The notes under the pieces were generated by a model that made no database searches, was not told where the DNA came from, and was given only the letters and a program-made list of their open reading frames with translations. This document shows positions 40,504 through 45,332 of a DNA stretch of 46,053 nt, one piece after another. Numbering within the stretch: the stretch's first letter is position 1; each line of letters begins with the position of its first letter. Both the position numbers and the translations under genes were made by a program. This DNA comes from a virus. The stretch is from the IMG/VR virus record IMGVR_UViG_3300030101_004030, positions 10,415-56,467 of that record. One strand, given 5' to 3'.

Positions 40504-41231
40504 TGGAAGATAAAGATCTAGAAGAATATAATAAAAATAGCTGGACTCTTAAATGGAATAAACAATTCTCTTACCCAAAGAGTCAAAGAGAACTAGTCAT
40601 GGGTCAAAGACACTACGCAGTAGATAATCAAAAATTACCATCTGTAACAACCATAATATCACAGACTCAATCAAAAGAGAAGCAAGATTCATTGGCCAAT
40701 TGGCGTGCTAAAGTGGGTGATACCGAAGCAACAAGGATCATGGACCAAGCAGCTGCCCGTGGAACAGCCATGCATACCCTTTTAGAACGCTATTTGCTGG
40801 GCCAAAACCACGCTGATTTAACAGATGTAGGGCAAGAGGCTACCTCTATGGCTCAAAAGGTGATTGATGAGGGTATAAAGGGCTCTCTGGACGAAATATG
40901 GGGGTCTGAGGTCACAGTATGGTACCCAGATTTATACGCAGGTCAAACAGACGTGGTAGGTGTTTATAATGGACGCGAAAGCATAGTGGATTTTAAGCAA
41001 ACAAACAAGCCTAAACGTAGGGAGTGGGTAGAAGACTACTTTGTTCAACTGGCTGCATACGCCATGGCTCACAACCATATATATCATACTAGAATACAAT
41101 CTGGAGTGATTCTAATGTGCAGCAAAGATGGATACTTCCAAAAATTTGAGGTGTCGGATGAGGAATTTAGGCAATATATGTACAAATGGTTGTCCAAAAT
41201 AGGGCAATACCACTCCCATAGGTCTGTATAG
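40500..41231 (+). CDS. PD-(D/E)XK exonuclease, RecB/Cas4-like
   Basis: 243 aa. Nuclease motifs: GTAMHTLLERYL with His92, AGQTDVVGVYN with Asp151, and SIVDFKQTNK with Asp164-x-Lys166, followed by QLAAYAMAH (the QxxxY motif). This order is typical of RecB-like phage exonucleases that degrade host DNA or resect ends in recombination, in the role of T7 gp6. The start is in an ATGA overlap with the oxygenase gene. It ends the early operon; its stop codon lies inside the left arm of the inverted repeat of the next intergenic region. Confidence 0.88.
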   Translation: MMEDKDLEEYNKNSWTLKWNKQFSYPKSQRELVMGQRHYAVDNQKLPSVTTIISQTQSKEKQDSLANWRAKVGDTEATRIMDQAAARGTAMHTLLERYLLGQNHADLTDVGQEATSMAQKVIDEGIKGSLDEIWGSEVTVWYPDLYAGQTDVVGVYNGRESIVDFKQTNKPKRREWVEDYFVQLAAYAMAHNHIYHTRIQSGVILMCSKDGYFQKFEVSDEEFRQYMYKWLSKIGQYHSHRSV

Positions 41232-41244
41232 ACTTTTTTTCTAG
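41226..41244. repeat. Left arm of 19-bp inverted repeat
   Basis: GTATAGACTTTTTTTCTAG pairs with the right arm at 41456-41474 with one mismatch (18 of 19). It includes the stop codon of the exonuclease gene, and the T run could also help termination. Confidence 0.85.
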
Positions 41245-41277
41245 AAATAAAAAAATAAATTTTTATTTTCAAAACCA

Positions 41278-41407
41278 TGTTACAGCTCTATATATGTTAC
41301 AATGTTAAATAAGCATTGATATAAGCTGTTTATTTAAGATAAAATTGTAACACCATCATGTTACACGTGTTACAATGCGCATATTTATTGACTTTTCAAA
41401 TGTTACA
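41278..41407. repeat. Six TGTTACA repeats (iteron-like)
   Basis: TGTTACA occurs at 41278, 41295, 41359, 41368 and 41401, and inverted (TGTAACA) at 41346. The inverted copy and the one at 41359 form a dyad, TGTAACA-N6-TGTTACA. Copies at 41359 and 41368 are 9 bp apart around ACACGTGT. Spacing is irregular. Confidence 0.85.
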
Positions 41408-41455
41408 ATTTTTCCGGGGCGCGCGTATGGAAAAATATTTTTTGTAAAAATGTTC

Positions 41456-41474
41456 CTAGAGAAAAAGTCTATAC
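41456..41474. repeat. Right arm of 19-bp inverted repeat
   Basis: CTAGAGAAAAAGTCTATAC is the near-perfect reverse complement of 41226-41244. It ends one base before a potential GTG start (41476) of the next gene. Confidence 0.85.
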
Positions 41475-41490
41475 GGTGATATATCGGGGT

Positions 41491-41778
41491 ATGCCTAGGA
41501 AAAGAAGAAAAGCTGCCATCACTCAAACAACTCTTGATATACCTTATCCAAAGGTGCGAGTTGAATGGGTTGATTGTGTATCCGATAGTGGTTGGGCTAC
41601 TGATAAAGAATTCGATAAGATGAAGTTAGCCATGCCTGTCAATGAAGGTTGGTTGTATTCCAAAGATAAGACTTCAATTAAAATGTTTGCAAGTTACGAT
41701 AAGGATGATGACGGAATTACTTTTGGTGATCGGACAATGATTCCTCGTGCTTGGGTAAAGAAGATAACTCGTCTGTGA
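41491..41778 (+). CDS. Hypothetical protein, 95 aa
   Basis: Start at the ATG 41491 (MPRKRRKAAITQTTLDIPYP); a GTG at 41476 lies against the inverted repeat. The core VRVEWVDCVSDSGWATDKEFDKMKLAMPVNEGWLYSKDKTSIKMFASYDKDDDGITFGDRTMIPRAWVKKI looks like a small beta-barrel domain. I recall similar proteins near the small terminase gene in marine phages. The N-terminus is basic, which could bind DNA. Its 3' end overlaps the small terminase gene on the other strand by 62 nt. Confidence 0.65.
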   Translation: MPRKRRKAAITQTTLDIPYPKVRVEWVDCVSDSGWATDKEFDKMKLAMPVNEGWLYSKDKTSIKMFASYDKDDDGITFGDRTMIPRAWVKKITRL

Positions 41779-42235
41779 CTACCTCTGCATTCTTGTCTAT
41801 GATTGGTTGGTAGTGTTTTAAAGCCTCGACAACCTTTGCATCTATTTCTTCTTGTGATAGGCCATCATGTTTGTGTAAATGTATTTGTTGATTATTGTAG
41901 TATCCAGCAGCTTTTCCACGTGAAACTTCCATATTACCTGCTGCGGTCCAGGCTTTATTTTCTCTAAACTCATCTCTAAGTTTACCTAATTCTACCATGT
42001 GTCCATCAAAACTTATGTCATACTTCTTTAACATTTCAGATCTTCTCTTACCTATATACTCTACAACAAGCGGATACTTTTTAGGGTTTTGTAGTTCTGA
42101 AGCTCTAACATAGGCAGACTCTTCATCATAGCCAGCTAAGACTGCGCACTCTGTTGCTGTCTTCCTACCTTCATTTGCTATGATTAGATTAGCAAACTTT
42201 AATTGTTTTTCTGTTAATCTTTTTGGTACTCCCAT
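41717..42235 (-). CDS. terS: Terminase small subunit
   Basis: 172 aa. The N-terminal domain RLTEKQLKFANLIIANEGRKTATECAVLAGYDEESAYVRASELQNPKKYPLVVEYI matches the Terminase_2 family helix-turn-helix used to recognise packaging sites. A helical centre and an acidic C-terminus (EVVTDELSSLPKHEESLSD) complete it. It stands on the minus strand, away from the capsid genes, and the large subunit is not in the window. The 3' end overlaps the previous plus-strand gene antisense by 62 nt. The upstream inverted-repeat region lies close and could be a packaging site. Confidence 0.82.
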   Translation of the reverse strand: MGVPKRLTEKQLKFANLIIANEGRKTATECAVLAGYDEESAYVRASELQNPKKYPLVVEYIGKRRSEMLKKYDISFDGHMVELGKLRDEFRENKAWTAAGNMEVSRGKAAGYYNNQQIHLHKHDGLSQEEIDAKVVEALKHYQPIIDKNAEVVTDELSSLPKHEESLSDHQK

Positions 42236-42237
42236 GG

Positions 42238-42265
42238 TTGAAATATATAAAATATAGGATATATT
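42238..42265 (+). promoter_or_regulatory. Promoter with TAGGAT abutting the -10 box
   Basis: TTGAAA (42238-42243), 16-bp spacer, TATATT (42260-42265), with TAGGAT at 42255-42260. The predicted start near 42272 is about 4 nt before the ATG at 42276. It is divergent from the small terminase gene. Confidence 0.72.
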
Positions 42266-42275
42266 GCAAGTAAGA

Positions 42276-42503
42276 ATGAACGGAAAGTTATTAAGTCAGG
42301 TATTGGATAAGATGATGGTATCACCCTCTGCTCAGAATGCTAGAGTGCAGATATGTTTACCAGATGGCAAGTTTTATGATGTAACTTCTTTACAGTTATT
42401 GGAAAATAAAATTATAGGTCACCGTGAGAGTCATAGATTAGTCTTCACAGTTAAGGCTGAGTCTTGGAATATGGGTAAAGTTATCAAGAAGATTAGTGAC
42501 TAA
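42276..42503 (+). CDS. Hypothetical protein, 75 aa
   Basis: Unrecognised. From the ATG at 42276 it reads MNGKLLSQVLDKMMVSPSAQ, then NARVQICLPDGKFYDVTSLQLLENKIIGHRESHRLVFTVKAE. It looks like a single small alpha/beta domain. An upstream TTG at 42264 lies inside the promoter -10 region, so it is rejected. The transcript is predicted to start only about 4 nt before the ATG, so it may be translated as a nearly leaderless mRNA. Confidence 0.6.
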   Translation: MNGKLLSQVLDKMMVSPSAQNARVQICLPDGKFYDVTSLQLLENKIIGHRESHRLVFTVKAESWNMGKVIKKISD

Positions 42504-42540
42504 TTTTAAACCACACTTACTCTAAAAATTACTTTAAAAA

Positions 42541-42924
42541 ATGCCTAAGAATGAGTCTAAATTTTGGAAGCAAATCAGAGAACATAAATGTGAAATAAGC
42601 TGGACTAGGCTTGAAAATTCTGCAGCTCATGGCACACCAGATCTGTTGGGATACAACAAATATAATAAATTTTTTACTGTTGAATTAAAAGTAAGTTTAA
42701 GTAAGTTTCCGAGGCTATCACCACATCAAATATCGTTCCATATTAGACATCCAAAGAACAGTTTCATCATGGTAAAATACCTGCCAAAGGCCCTCGATCC
42801 TTTGGCCATAAAACTTTATGAAGGGACCGCGGTGCACGCGCTTGTGGGCGGGGCCCTCCCTATGCCTACGCCTGTGGCTTGTGGTCTTTCCGCATGTTGC
42901 TTGTTCCTTGAAAATTTAAAATAG
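42541..42924 (+). CDS. VRR-type PD-(D/E)XK nuclease with repeat-derived C-terminus
   Basis: 127 aa. Residues 1-95 are a small nuclease of the VRR/Holliday-junction type: SAAHGTPDLLGYN (Asp34), FFTVELKVS (Glu48-x-Lys50), LSPHQISFHI (Gln63) and KNSFIMVKYL. The C-terminal ~27 residues (ALVGGALPMPTPVACGLSACC) are translated from a copy of the GC-rich repeat at 42844-42884 and do not resemble the rest. This suggests the repeat was inserted into the gene and changed its end. The nuclease could act in recombination or host DNA degradation. Confidence 0.78.
   Translation: MPKNESKFWKQIREHKCEISWTRLENSAAHGTPDLLGYNKYNKFFTVELKVSLSKFPRLSPHQISFHIRHPKNSFIMVKYLPKALDPLAIKLYEGTAVHALVGGALPMPTPVACGLSACCLFLENLK
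42844..42884. repeat. GC-rich palindromic repeat copy A (inside nuclease gene)
   Basis: A 41-bp element starting GTGGGCGGGGCCCTCCCTAT and ending CCTGTGGCTTGTGG. It aligns to copy B (43506-43549) with a few changes. Its GC content is far above the phage background. Confidence 0.85.
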
Positions 42925-42933
42925 GGATTAGTC

Positions 42934-43149
42934 CAGGGCAAGTATGTACCACGATCAACCGAAGTATGTACATGGATCAACTTGCCCTGATCAGTTTTGG
43001 CTGATGCCTGGACCATACCCAGGCATTTAATACTATTGTAAGTCTCGACCAAATCTGATCCCAGGTCCATCACACAGCGGGAGTTACAGTGCACTCTCAG
43101 CCCGATTGCATAATAGACCAGGGATCAGTAGAGCCCGAAGGCCCTACTC
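42934..43149. ncRNA. Candidate structured non-coding RNA or DNA element
   Basis: No convincing gene; the GC content is near half while surroundings are about one third. Stems in order: 42934-42943/42980-42989 (10 bp perfect, CAGGGCAAGT), 42990-42994/43001-43005, 43004-43011/43019-43026 (8 bp perfect, 7-nt loop), 43055-43067/43116-43128 (12 of 13 bp, CTGATCCC...GGGATCAG) and a hairpin at 43128-43149 with TTCG loop on the minus strand. The first loop holds two 19-bp direct repeats (42942-42960, 42964-42982). It may be the 3' part of the minus-strand gene transcript or a separate RNA. Confidence 0.5.
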
Positions 43150-43407
43150 CCAATGAGATGACTCTGAATAATCTTCAGGGCCATGCTCACCTTCAAATAC
43201 ATGAGCTTGAAGTTTAGATTCCCAAGACCACTGACCAGAATTCTTTATCAGAATAGGTCTAAGACGGGCCATGGCTCGCTCAACCTTAGCCTCTGTGTTG
43301 AGGCCAACTTTGATGTCATGAATTTTGTGCCTGACCCAATAGGACCAACCACCTTCCTCATCACCCCCATGCTCACGGACTGCTTCATAAATTGATATAT
43401 ATTTCAT
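43144..43407 (-). CDS. Hypothetical protein, 87 aa
   Basis: Start chosen at the ATG 43407, directly after its promoter; a longer TTG form would overlap the -10 box. The protein begins MKYISIYEAVREHGGDEEGGW, then SYWVRHKIHDIKVGLNTEAKVERAMARLRPIL, and ends with an acidic GEHGPEDYSESSHWE. No family recognised. The central basic helix could bind nucleic acid. The predicted transcript start coincides with the start codon, so it may be leaderless. A strong hairpin lies at its 3' end. Confidence 0.6.
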   Translation of the reverse strand: MKYISIYEAVREHGGDEEGGWSYWVRHKIHDIKVGLNTEAKVERAMARLRPILIKNSGQWSWESKLQAHVFEGEHGPEDYSESSHWE

Positions 43408-43413
43408 GATCCT

Positions 43414-43442
43414 ACAATATCCTAGATCCAAGGTTCTGTCAA
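43414..43442 (-). promoter_or_regulatory. Promoter with two TAGGAT half-sites
   Basis: On the minus strand: -35 TTGACA (43442-43437), 17-bp spacer, -10 TATTGT (43419-43414). TAGGAT motifs at 43424-43419 and 43414-43409 flank the -10 with 10-bp spacing (one helix turn). The predicted start falls at about the ATG (43407). Confidence 0.78.
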
Positions 43443-43505
43443 ATAAAAAAATAAAAAAACTTTCAACTAAAAAGTGATTGACACAAGATGTAGTGTGGCG
43501 TGCAT

Positions 43506-43549
43506 GTGGGCGGGACCCTCCCTATGCCTGCTGCCTGTGGGTTGTGCTT
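43506..43549. repeat. GC-rich palindromic repeat copy B
   Basis: Starts GTGGGCGGGACCCTCCCTAT and ends GTGGGTTGTGCTT. It is nearly the same as copy A apart from GGGACCC for GGGGCCC, a few further changes and one extra base. Copy C follows immediately, so B and C form a tandem pair. Confidence 0.85.
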
Positions 43550-43566
43550 GTGGGCGGGGCCCTCCC
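43550..43566. repeat. GC-rich palindromic repeat copy C (short)
   Basis: GTGGGCGGGGCCCTCCC, identical to the first 17 bases of copy A, cut off by the A-rich tract that forms the minus-strand T run of the terminator. Confidence 0.85.
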
Positions 43567-43614
43567 AAAAAAAATAAAAAACAAAAAAAGAATGGCCCTC
43601 TTGCGAGGGCCATT
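43567..43614 (-). terminator. Rho-independent terminator of the 194-aa gene
   Basis: Perfect 10-bp stem AATGGCCCTC (43591-43600) / GAGGGCCATT (43605-43614) with a TTGC loop; reading on the minus strand it is followed by a long T-rich tract (43590-43567). Confidence 0.92.
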
Positions 43615-43620
43615 GATCGT

Positions 43621-44205
43621 TTAGTTTGAAGCTATTTGAAGTAAGTTGTTAGGAATGGCCAGTCGTATGTCTGCGGTTGCCATTTCTTTTTGAAGCGTCT
43701 TAACTGTATTGTTAATATCACCGCCAGTATGAATGATAACTTTACAATTATCCCGCTTCTCTTGAAGGGCATTATATATCTTATGTCCCTTCTTGATATG
43801 ATCTTCTGCCTCTTGAAAGCATACGTCATCTAGCTTATTGGTAAAGTATTCAACGCCATCATCCTTAGGGCTGAAGTTATCAAAGCGCTCGTTCCATTGT
43901 CTAGTCTTAGACAATCTGTTTAATTTATTGCTAATACCTTCTGCAATATCATTGACCTTCTGCAATAGTTTTCCCTCTACCATTGATTTAGACCTTCTGA
44001 AGTTTAAATACTCATCATTTGCTTTTTTAAGTACCTTCAACTCCTTATCCACGCCACACGCCTTAGGGAATGACGCTTTGTTTTTTTGAGACAGCTTATC
44101 AGCTTCCATGTGGATTTCTGAACTGACTGCCTTTTCTTTGTCGTTGAACTTGTCGTTAATTAAGTCTTTAAAAAACTCAAGTTCGTTGCTTCTTATTGGT
44201 TTCAT
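43621..44205 (-). CDS. Hypothetical helical protein, 194 aa
   Basis: The protein is almost entirely charged helix: FFKDLINDKFNDKEKAVSSEIHMEADKL, ELKVLKKANDEYLNFRRSKSMVEGKLLQKVNDIAEGISNKLNRL and a C-terminal TVKTLQKEMATADIRLAIP. This suggests a coiled-coil oligomer. The start is supported by AAGGAG ahead of the ATG. No transmembrane segment or enzyme motif is present. It has its own terminator and a TAGGAT-type palindrome in its promoter region, so it may be co-regulated with the other early genes. Confidence 0.65.
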   Translation of the reverse strand: MKPIRSNELEFFKDLINDKFNDKEKAVSSEIHMEADKLSQKNKASFPKACGVDKELKVLKKANDEYLNFRRSKSMVEGKLLQKVNDIAEGISNKLNRLSKTRQWNERFDNFSPKDDGVEYFTNKLDDVCFQEAEDHIKKGHKIYNALQEKRDNCKVIIHTGGDINNTVKTLQKEMATADIRLAIPNNLLQIASN

Positions 44206-44225
44206 AACTACTCCTTTTGTTATTA

Positions 44226-44270
44226 GTTATAGGATTATCCTACATTATTATTTGTAGGATAAAATAGGAC
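44226..44270 (-). promoter_or_regulatory. Promoter region with TAGGAT palindrome
   Basis: TAGGATTATCCTA (44230-44242) is a palindrome with one central base; further TAGGAT (44255-44260) and TAGGAC (44265-44270) follow. On the minus strand a -10 TATAAC (44231-44226) abuts the palindrome, ahead of the gene starting at 44205. No good -35 is visible. Confidence 0.6.
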
Positions 44271-44284
44271 ATACTGACGCACCG

Positions 44285-44314
44285 AGAGAAGAGCATGTGG
44301 GCGGGGCCCACCCT
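44285..44314. repeat. GC-rich palindromic repeat copy D
   Basis: 30 bp, starting AGAGAAGAGCATG and containing the hairpin GTGGGC-GGG-GCCCAC (44297-44311). Identical to copies E and F over the whole 30 bp. Confidence 0.9.
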
Positions 44315-44347
44315 AAAAAAATAAGCGCTGATCCTAGATCAGCGCTT
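44312..44347 (-). terminator. Rho-independent terminator of small zinc protein gene
   Basis: Perfect 11-bp stem AAGCGCTGATC (44323-44333) / GATCAGCGCTT (44337-44347) with a 3-nt loop; the minus-strand transcript continues into ATTTTTTTAGGG. Confidence 0.9.
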
Positions 44348-44355
44348 ACTAATAT

Positions 44356-44532
44356 TTACCAAGGCATACAATCTAAACAGTATCTTGGATCAAGCTTCGA
44401 TGTCCAATCAGGTCTGAGAGTGCTGCTACATTTCTTGGCACGGCATTCAATATGAACTTTATCCTCATCCTTCCAACCATCTGGAGGAGCATTCTCTGTG
44501 TTTAATTTTTTTATTAAGTTATTTATTTTCAT
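44356..44532 (-). CDS. Small zinc-binding protein, 58 aa
   Basis: Translation begins MKINNLIKKLNTENAPPDGW and ends with YCLDCMPW. Cysteines at 30 and 35 (ECRAKKC) and at 52 and 55 (YCLDC) give a C-x4-C ... C-x2-C zinc-ribbon-like set. AAAGGAC ahead of the start acts as ribosome-binding site. It is flanked by a strong terminator and divergent from the next plus-strand gene. Function unknown; possibly a nucleic-acid or protein-binding adaptor. Confidence 0.68.
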   Translation of the reverse strand: MKINNLIKKLNTENAPPDGWKDEDKVHIECRAKKCSSTLRPDWTSKLDPRYCLDCMPW

Positions 44533-44550
44533 TTTATTTGTCCTTTCTAC

Positions 44551-44579
44551 TTGACATTATTATCAGAAAATCCTATATT
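44551..44579 (+). promoter_or_regulatory. Strong sigma70-like promoter
   Basis: TTGACA (44551-44556), 17-bp spacer, TATATT (44574-44579). ATCCTA, the reverse of the TAGGAT half-site, lies at 44570-44575 overlapping the -10. The transcript start near 44586 leaves a ~21-nt leader containing AGGAGG. Confidence 0.85.
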
Positions 44580-44606
44580 GTCAATATGAAAGGAGGAAAT
44601 ATAACT

Positions 44607-44840
44607 ATGGAAAATATCAAATATCAATTCGTTGTTTTTAAAATAGAAGAAAATAAAGACAGCGGCAAAGCTGAAATTGCGGTAGCTGCACATTTTAGTA
44701 GTAAAGTTGATGCAGATAGATTCAAAGAGGCAAAGGAATCAATCGAACGATTATCACCAAGTTTCGATTGGATAAAAACAAGTTTTAGAGTTCAACAAGT
44801 TTTTTACAAGTCCTTTGTCGATGTGGAGAAATCTGCATAG
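44607..44840 (+). CDS. Hypothetical protein, 77 aa
   Basis: From the ATG at 44607 (MENIKYQFVVFKIEENKDSG), with AGGAGG at ideal spacing upstream; a longer frame from 44538 would start before the promoter and is rejected. The rest, AEIAVAAHFSSKVDADRFKEAKESIERL then SFDWIKTSFRVQQVFYKSF, looks like a small ferredoxin-like or double-wing alpha/beta domain. No family recognised. With the strongest promoter and ribosome-binding site of the region it may be a host-takeover protein. Confidence 0.65.
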   Translation: MENIKYQFVVFKIEENKDSGKAEIAVAAHFSSKVDADRFKEAKESIERLSPSFDWIKTSFRVQQVFYKSFVDVEKSA

Positions 44841-44854
44841 TTGTAAAAAAGCAA

Positions 44855-44878
44855 TGGTGTTGCCGAAAGGCAACACCA
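44855..44878. terminator. Hairpin with GAAA tetraloop
   Basis: TGGTGTTGCC (44855-44864) / GGCAACACCA (44869-44878), ten perfect pairs closing a GNRA-type GAAA loop, 14 nt after the stop of the upstream gene. There is no T tract, so it may protect the mRNA end or aid termination together with copies E and F. Confidence 0.6.
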
Positions 44879-44881
44879 GCC

Positions 44882-44911
44882 AGAGAAGAGCATGTGGGCG
44901 GGGCCCACCCT
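44882..44911. repeat. GC-rich palindromic repeat copy E
   Basis: 30 bp identical to copy D, containing GTGGGC-GGG-GCCCAC, followed by a short TTTT. Confidence 0.9.
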
Positions 44912-44916
44912 TTTCG

Positions 44917-44953
44917 AGAGAAGAGCATGTGGGCGGGGCCCACCCTTTTTTTA
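44917..44953 (+). repeat. GC-rich palindromic repeat copy F acting as terminator
   Basis: The third identical 30-bp copy (44917-44946), 35 bp after copy E. The hairpin GTGGGC-GGG-GCCCAC is followed by CCTTTTTTT, so on the plus strand it works as a rho-independent terminator. Confidence 0.85.
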
Positions 44954-44994
44954 AAAAAAATAAAAAAACACGGGCCACTGTTCGTGGCCCGTGT
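44953..44994 (-). terminator. Terminator of the minus-strand gene set
   Basis: 11-bp perfect stem ACACGGGCCAC (44968-44978) / GTGGCCCGTGT (44984-44994) with a 5-nt loop. On the minus strand it is followed by TTTTTTATTTTTTTT. It lies just past the stop of the membrane peptide gene. Confidence 0.9.
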
Positions 44995-45000
44995 TCCTAT

Positions 45001-45105
45001 TTAGATAGCGCCAATACCGTACAAGATTGTAAGTGTACAAGCTGCAATTCCAACAACTATGACTATTCCTATAGCTATAGTTATTCCAATATCATTTGGA
45101 TCCAT
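45001..45105 (-). CDS. Transmembrane micropeptide, 34 aa
   Basis: Begins MDPNDIGITIAIGIVIVVGI and continues AACTLTILYGIGAI: a nearly uninterrupted hydrophobic helix with a short acidic N-terminus. GAGGAG lies at good distance before the ATG, so translation is well supported. The start overlaps the 3' end of the upstream gene by 14 nt. A membrane-located phage peptide of unknown function, possibly involved in exclusion or membrane modification. Confidence 0.65.
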   Translation of the reverse strand: MDPNDIGITIAIGIVIVVGIAACTLTILYGIGAI

Positions 45106-45301
45106 GTTTCTCCTCGTATTTTTCTTTTCCGTTTTTAAGCGCTCTTTTGAAATCTTCATCGGATGCATTTAGTATTGCATAGCAAACCAAATACTCATGG
45201 ATGTGTTCTCTAACAGAAAGATTTCCTGCTGCTGCGTCGTGTATTAAATGCAATCTTTCTTTTGCTGCTTTCATCTCTTTTTTAAACTTTGCTTTGTCCA
45301 T
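45092..45301 (-). CDS. Hypothetical charged helical protein, 69 aa
   Basis: Starts MDKAKFKKEMKAAKERLHLI, then HDAAAGNLSVREHIHEYLVCYAILNASDEDFKRALKNGKEKYEEKHGSK. Two charged helices flank a LSVREHIHEYL core. Ribosome-binding site AAGGGA precedes the start. It lies between the ArdC-like gene and the membrane peptide in one minus-strand set. No family recognised. Confidence 0.6.
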   Translation of the reverse strand: MDKAKFKKEMKAAKERLHLIHDAAAGNLSVREHIHEYLVCYAILNASDEDFKRALKNGKEKYEEKHGSK

Positions 45302-45314
45302 TGTCGTCCCTTCC

Positions 45315-45332
45315 GGGCAGCTTACGCTGCCC
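45315..45332. terminator. Hairpin at the junction of ArdC-like and next gene
   Basis: GGGCAGC (45315-45321) / GCTGCCC (45326-45332), seven perfect pairs with a TTAC loop that contains the stop codon of the ArdC-like gene. No T tract follows on the minus strand, so it is more likely an mRNA-stabilising or attenuating hairpin than a full terminator. Confidence 0.5.

Larger units (their letters stand above)
41232..41490. other. Intergenic region: candidate origin or operator array
   Basis: No gene is seen in this ~260-bp stretch. It is bounded by the 19-bp inverted repeats and has six TGTTACA-type repeats, a long A/T tract (41245-41270) and a sharp GC-rich patch (CCGGGGCGCGCG at 41414-41425). 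Direct repeats plus an AT-rich zone are typical of replication origins; the repeats could also be an operator cluster. Confidence 0.6.
43443..43620. other. Intergenic region with repeats and minus-strand terminator
   Basis: No gene found. It holds an A-rich tract (43441-43460), repeat copies B and C in tandem, and the terminator of the 194-aa gene. A TTGACA at 43478-43483 has no usable -10 on the plus strand. Confidence 0.6.

Noticed and set aside
41226-41474. Transposon or attachment site
   Set aside because: The inverted repeats enclose no transposase, no target-site duplication was noticed, and no integrase is present in the window.
43004-43026. tRNA anticodon arm (8-bp stem, 7-nt loop)
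   Set aside because: The loop lacks U33, no T-loop consensus or acceptor stem is found around it, and the other stems do not form a cloverleaf.
42816-43094. 92-aa minus-strand frame over the structured region
   Set aside because: No ribosome-binding site or promoter, unnatural composition, and it overlaps the nuclease gene and the stems.
42844-44946. CRISPR array
   Set aside because: The GC-rich repeats are few, irregularly spaced by genes and terminators, without uniform spacers or cas genes.
44754-44978. Frames across repeat copies E and F on both strands
   Set aside because: They translate the palindromic repeats and terminators into repeated low-complexity peptides.
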